Shown: piece by piece, positions 8,522 through 12,500 of the stretch | Layout of the letters: each line of letters begins with the position of its first letter | Position numbering within the stretch: the first letter of the stretch is position 1 | Source of the DNA: Trachelipus rathkii | Taxonomy: Eukaryota > Arthropoda > Malacostraca > Isopoda > Trachelipodidae | Length of the DNA stretch: 12,500 nt | Assembly (NCBI GenBank): GCA_015478945.1 | Contig: JABUQX010022910.1 | Coordinates: 1-12,500 of the forward strand | Reading direction: 5' to 3' | Notes under the pieces: generated by a model | What the model was told of the DNA's origin: nothing | Databases searched by the model: none | What the model saw: only the letters and a program-made list of their open reading frames with translations | Program-made: the position numbers and the translations under genes

Positions 8522-8850
8522 CATGAGAGCAAAACAAAAGGAAAGATTGGAGTTTTGTGTTTTTGAATATATATAATATATAAAAATACTCCAAAATGTT
8601 AAGAAGTTACAAAAATTTTATCGAAACTATGGCAATAAAGGCCTAGTAGCAAAATATGGCCAAAAAAATTCAGTCGTGTTTTTAAAATTTTAAAGACCAA
8701 TAAATTGAAAATTAGATATGCTAGAATTCTGAAATCGGTACAGAATCGAGAATATGTAATAACAAATGTGTGTATAAATTTTCAGGATCTAAATCTATTT
8801 AGAAATGATAAAAAGAATTCAAAATTTTATGAATATTTAATTAGGCATGG
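8522..8850. other. AT-rich DNA with a segment repeated beyond the AT array
   Basis: No gene. The stretch around 8751-8780 (GAATATGTAATAACAAATGT) resembles 9285-9305 on the other side of the AT array. A frame opening near 8705 without an ATG runs on into the AT array and is not considered real. Confidence 0.4.
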
Positions 8851-9095
8851 GTATATATTATATATATATAATATATATAATATAGTATATATTATATTAT
8901 ATTATATTATATATATATATATTATTATATATATATATATTATAATATATATAGAATATTATATTATACTTAGTAATATAATATATATATACTATATATA
9001 TATATATATATTTAATATAATATATATAATATATATATATATATATTATTATATATAGATAATATATATAATATATTAAGTATATAATATATATA

Positions 9096-9148
<53 letters not shown>
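8851..9148. repeat. (AT)n microsatellite block
   Basis: About 300 bp made almost wholly of A and T with TA dinucleotide runs. The longest pure run is 9104-9148 (about 22 copies). It is self-complementary on each strand and can extrude as a cruciform. Tyr/Ile frames on both strands are shadows. Confidence 0.95.
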
Positions 9149-9152
<4 letters not shown>

Positions 9153-9490
9153 TTGAATGAAATTTGGTATGTAGTTAGTAGGAAAGGAGCATACTAATGG
9201 AGTGACCCTAAAATCCTCCAAAACGCTATGCACAAATAGTTATAAAAATTCATTATCAAATGAAAATTCTTTAAAGAAATACAAAGATTATGTAATAAAG
9301 AATGTATATTGTAAATTTCAAATGAATTGGATAAATACACGAAGCGTAGTTGTGAAAAGAGTGAGGTTTTGCACCACGAGGAATAGGCCAAATACTCACA
9401 AAACTAATACTGTAATTTTTAAAGATTTCGGACCGTTTTCGTAACAGGAATTTTGCAAAGGAAAATATTTATATGTAAATATAAATAAAA
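9149..9490. other. Probable decayed repeat, no gene
   Basis: A plus-strand frame of 80 codons spans 9202-9444 but begins at GTG and matches no family known to me. The minus strand also has an open frame. Segments GAATGAAATTTGGTATGTAG (9155-9174) and, on the minus strand, TTTGAAATTTACAATATACA (about 9321-9302) look like related motifs in opposite orientation, and 9285-9305 resembles 8751-8771. This suggests an old dispersed repeat rather than a gene. Confidence 0.35.
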
Positions 9491-9844
9491 TATGTTTATA
9501 AGAAGAATATTAGTAATTAATATTATTAATATAAGTTTTTTTTTTAATAAAAGGTTAACTAACCGATCGATTGGTCGGTCATTCATTTATACAAAGCAAT
9601 CCATTTTTCTGGTTGCAATTTAAAGGGAGTGAAAATTCCCTCAACAGTTATCGTTATGCATCGTATAATCCTTTTCTTATATCTTTATTTATTTTCTACT
9701 TTTACGTGAAATAAAAAATCAATATTAAACATTTTTCAAATTAAACATCAAAACAAAAGAGGAATTAAAGATAATGTAAAATATGTTTTAAAAAATAGAA
9801 TTTAGGACGACTTTTTTGAATAAAAATATTATGGAGAAGCCACA
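9491..9844. other. AT-rich DNA with a short palindrome cluster
   Basis: Contains a palindromic cluster at 9553-9580 and otherwise nothing identifiable. A T run at about 9536-9544 precedes the cluster. Confidence 0.5.
9553..9580. repeat. Overlapping short palindromes
   Basis: GGTTAACTAACC (9553-9564) has 5-bp inverted arms. It overlaps ACCGATCGATTGGT (9562-9575), which matches its own reverse complement at 12 of 14 positions. CCGA and TCGG also pair at 9563-9566 and 9575-9578. It is unusually GC-rich for its surroundings. It could be a transposon end or a paired binding site, but neither is demonstrated. Confidence 0.35.
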
Positions 9845-9914
<70 letters not shown>

Positions 9915-9980
9915 TATTATTATTATTATTATTAATATTGTAATTAATATTGTTATTAATATTATTATTAATATTATTAA

Positions 9981-10016
<36 letters not shown>

Positions 10017-10068
10017 TTATTATTATTATTAATATATTGATTATTATTTTTGATTATTATTATTATTA

Positions 10069-10162
<94 letters not shown>

Positions 10163-10172
10163 TGTTTTATTA

Positions 10173-10224
<52 letters not shown>

Positions 10225-10365
10225 ATTATTTTATTATTATTGATTATTATTAATTATTTAGTTATTGATTATTATTATTTGTTATTGTTTTTTATTGTTA
10301 TTGTTATTGTTATTGTTATTACTTATTATTATTATTATCTATTATTATATTATATTATATTATTA

Positions 10366-10396
<31 letters not shown>

Positions 10397-10405
10397 GATT
10401 ATTGT
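9845..10405. repeat. Second large (ATT)n block with (GTTATT)n
   Basis: About 560 bp of ATT repeats. Pure runs are about 9845-9911, 10070-10163 (about 31 copies) and 10175-10217. Breaks are AATATT, GATT and ATATT. A hexamer (GTTATT) repeats about five times near 10292-10321. Poly-Ile, Leu and Tyr frames are shadows. Orientation is the same as the block at 6187. Confidence 0.95.
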
Positions 10406-10748
10406 TTATTAGTTATTCATAACTGTTTTCAAATTACTTAAATGAAATTTTTATGACTAAAGAACAATTGATGTAAAGACCGCTTAATTACTAGGAAAAC
10501 AAATAAAAGATAATGCAGTTTATTTAATTAAAAATGAATAAATTCTCTTTTTTAAGTCGGCTCCATAATAAACTGCCTTTATGATTCTGAAAAAGCACTC
10601 AGCGAAAGGTAATAAATAGAAGTTTGTAATTGACAACGAAAATAATTAAACCTCAGGACTTTAAAGTGTCATCTTATGGAAAAAACGGTTTCATTGCAAG
10701 CTCGTACACGGGCAAACACCACATACACACAAGGACGTCACACAGCAG
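10406..10748. other. AT-rich unique DNA, no gene recognised
   Basis: About 340 bp. The part 10650-10748 is less AT-rich and includes ACACGGGCAAACACCACATACACACAAGG, a CA-rich patch too irregular to call a microsatellite. No coding frame is seen. Confidence 0.5.
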
Positions 10749-10797
10749 ATATATAAAATAGATATATATATATATTATATATATGTATAATATATAT

Positions 10798-10842
<45 letters not shown>

Positions 10843-10902
10843 ATATATATATATTATAATTATATATATATTAATATTATATATAAATATATATAATATA
10901 TA

Positions 10903-10939
<37 letters not shown>

Positions 10940-10990
10940 CATCACGCTATATATCTATATAGTTAATATATATATATATAATATAAATAT
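10749..10990. repeat. (AT)n microsatellite block
   Basis: Almost pure A and T with several uninterrupted TA runs (for example about 10809-10835 and 10912-10937). A short GC-containing break (ACATCACGC) interrupts it at about 10939-10947. Confidence 0.95.
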
Positions 10991-12397
10991 ACTATATAAT
11001 ATACTACCAATACCTTGATATATTCTTAGTACATCATCAATATCGTCTGGATTATGAAAAGCAGAATCCGAAAATAAAAAACCCAGGAGACGGATGAGGG
11101 ACAATATTGCAAACAGAAGTCCGACTGAGCTAGGATGGCCGAAATATCCTAAGCACATATGTTTGAATCCGTGAATGACAAGTTAATAAAGATAGCGGGG
11201 ATAAAAAAACAGGAAAATTAGTCGATTTCAGACGTTTATGCTATGTGTATCCTTTAAGAAGGAGTACATAGTAGTTAAGTCTATCACACCGTTATGTCAA
11301 ATAGCGAATAAACTAAGAATGTCGTATGGGAGGATTGACGGGTCACACGAGATCTCCTCAAAGTCGGAGTAGTGGAACTAGAGATTTCAGAAGGCAAGTG
11401 TTTCATTTAAATAAGGGTAATCAAAAAGAGTGGTACAGATGATTCCTGACTGGATAGAAGAAAATACACTGAAGAAAGATCCGTGAAAGAATAATAGTTG
11501 ATAAACCCAAGCTTTATTTATTGGCAGTAATTCGATTCAAACGTAGTGATGCTAGAGCATAAATTCCTATAGCCGTACATTAACTCATCCCCTGTAGAAG
11601 TTGCAATAAGAGAGCGAGGATGAGAGATATAAAGGAAGTTCTGAATGCATTACATTAAACCCTAGTTCTTAAGAGCTTATTGTCGTAAAAAGAAACAATT
11701 TGAATACCTCCAAGATGAGATCAAACGCAAATGAGGAAAAAATCATATAAATTCATACTAAAAATTGGTGGAGGTTCTAGTGATCTGTGTTTATAGAATA
11801 AATTCTGTAAATTGTAGGAAAACTATTTACAAGGTAGATATATATCGAAAGGAAAATAACATTTAAAGCGAATTGTGAATATTTACCGACATTGTTATTA
11901 ATATGACTGGAGGCCTCACAATTAGAAACAAGAATGAATACATATTATTTCAGGTGTCTCCATTGCAGGTTTTTGTAGCAATACTTCACTGCAATTGTAG
12001 TTGGAATGCTTTTCACACTAAAATGAAAGGTAAATATTTATATAGATCTACAAGAGTAATATTAGCTAAGATCTGAACATTTAGGTGAAAAAGAGAAAAA
12101 GGTAATTCACATTTTATGGACATTCGGGAATAATTTTTACCATCTTACAACAGCTGTTAATTGAACTTGCCAAAAAGGAATCTAAAGTCATACCAGAGTG
12201 TTTAACATCGAAAATACTCTACTAATACATGAGACGACAGACCAAGACTGAATAGTCAAGAATATGAATGGTAGATCAACCAAGAGGAACTAGCCCACAT
12301 GGTGGACAAGGAAAAATACGTATACGGCAGGTCTAAATAATCGTTCACGCTATAAAATACAAAAAATTCCAGGTATACAGCCTCACCTGCAGCGTTT
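10991..12397. other. Complex, less repetitive DNA, no gene recognised
   Basis: This is the longest stretch free of microsatellites. No frame carries a recognised domain. On the minus strand 11158-10955 is open for 67 codons and contains FHNPDDIDDVLRIYQG, but it runs into the AT array and matches nothing I know. On the plus strand, codons from about 11317 read GGLTGHTRSPQSRSSGTRD and stay open for about 40 codons without a family match. A weak internal-exon candidate lies at 11954-12029. Decayed transposon or intron sequence would look the same. Confidence 0.5.
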
Positions 12398-12500
12398 TTA
12401 GGTTAGGTTAGGTTAGGTTAGTTAATTTAGGTTTAGGTTACGTCGGTTAGAGGTTAGTATAGTGGTTAGTGTTAGGTGTTATGTAGTAGGTTAGTTAGGT
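12398..12500 (+). repeat. TTAGG telomere-type repeats, degenerating to the edge
   Basis: Four perfect TTAGG units occupy 12398-12417. Variant units then follow to the window edge (TTTAGG, GTTAGAGG, GTTAGTG, TTAGGTG). TTAGG is the ancestral arthropod telomere repeat. The G-rich strand runs toward the right edge, the orientation expected at a right-hand chromosome end. The degeneracy after only four perfect units points to an interstitial or subtelomeric copy, or to sequencing error in a real telomere. The tract may continue beyond the window. Confidence 0.8.

Noticed and set aside
8705..9233. Tyr/Ile-rich frames across the AT array on both strands
   Set aside because: They are repeat translations, and the plus-strand frame lacks an ATG at its start.
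9202..9444. 80-codon plus-strand frame
   Set aside because: It starts at GTG and has no recognised family. The same bases are open on the minus strand, and related sequence nearby suggests a non-coding repeat.

Overview
The window is strongly AT-rich, non-coding eukaryotic DNA dominated by simple repeats and fragments of old transposable elements. I see no intact protein-coding gene, no rRNA and no complete tRNA. Long stop-free stretches are either translations of microsatellites or short AT-rich chance frames, several of which lack an ATG. The best clue to the organism is at the right edge, where four perfect tandem TTAGG units are followed by degenerate TTAGG/GTTAG variants. TTAGG is the arthropod telomere repeat. 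Very abundant AAT/ATT, AT and GA microsatellites, a tRNA-derived SINE-like head and a hAT-like end would suit an arthropod such as a malacostracan crustacean, but the species cannot be fixed from this sequence.

Layout. 1-860: AT-rich unique DNA with two small hairpins. 861-1084: AT-only tract. 1085-2460: unremarkable AT-rich DNA. 2461-2837: two (AAT)n arrays, the second running into (AAAT)n. 2838-3520: unremarkable. 3521-4560: a mosaic of mobile-element remains, with a hAT-like terminus, a GC-rich 8-bp minisatellite, a tRNA-like Pol III promoter (A and B boxes at tRNA spacing) and a GC-richer element body with an 11-bp imperfect hairpin. 4561-5420: mostly unremarkable, with one D-arm-like hairpin. 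5421-5575: a degenerate tandem repeat of about 32 bp. 5576-6186: unremarkable. 6187-6690: large (ATT)n block. 6720-6929: faint coding-like relic on the minus strand. 7093-7245: (GA)n tract. 7246-7604: apparent retroposed 3' end with AATAAA and 65 A. 7605-8477: unremarkable. 8478-8521: perfect DR1 nuclear-receptor-type site beside a TCF-type site, possibly part of a dispersed repeat. 8851-9148: AT array between two segments that resemble each other. 9845-10405: second (ATT)n block. 10749-10990: AT array. 10991-12397: the longest stretch of complex sequence, without a recognisable gene. 12398-12500: TTAGG-type repeats.

No gene set works together here. The window reads as intergenic or subtelomeric-like DNA shaped by microsatellite expansion and retroposition. 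The items most worth checking are the poly(A) retroposition scar, the degenerate 32-bp array containing a perfect TGACGTCA, the DR1/TCF pair, the hAT and SINE remains, and whether the TTAGG tract is a real chromosome end or an interstitial copy.
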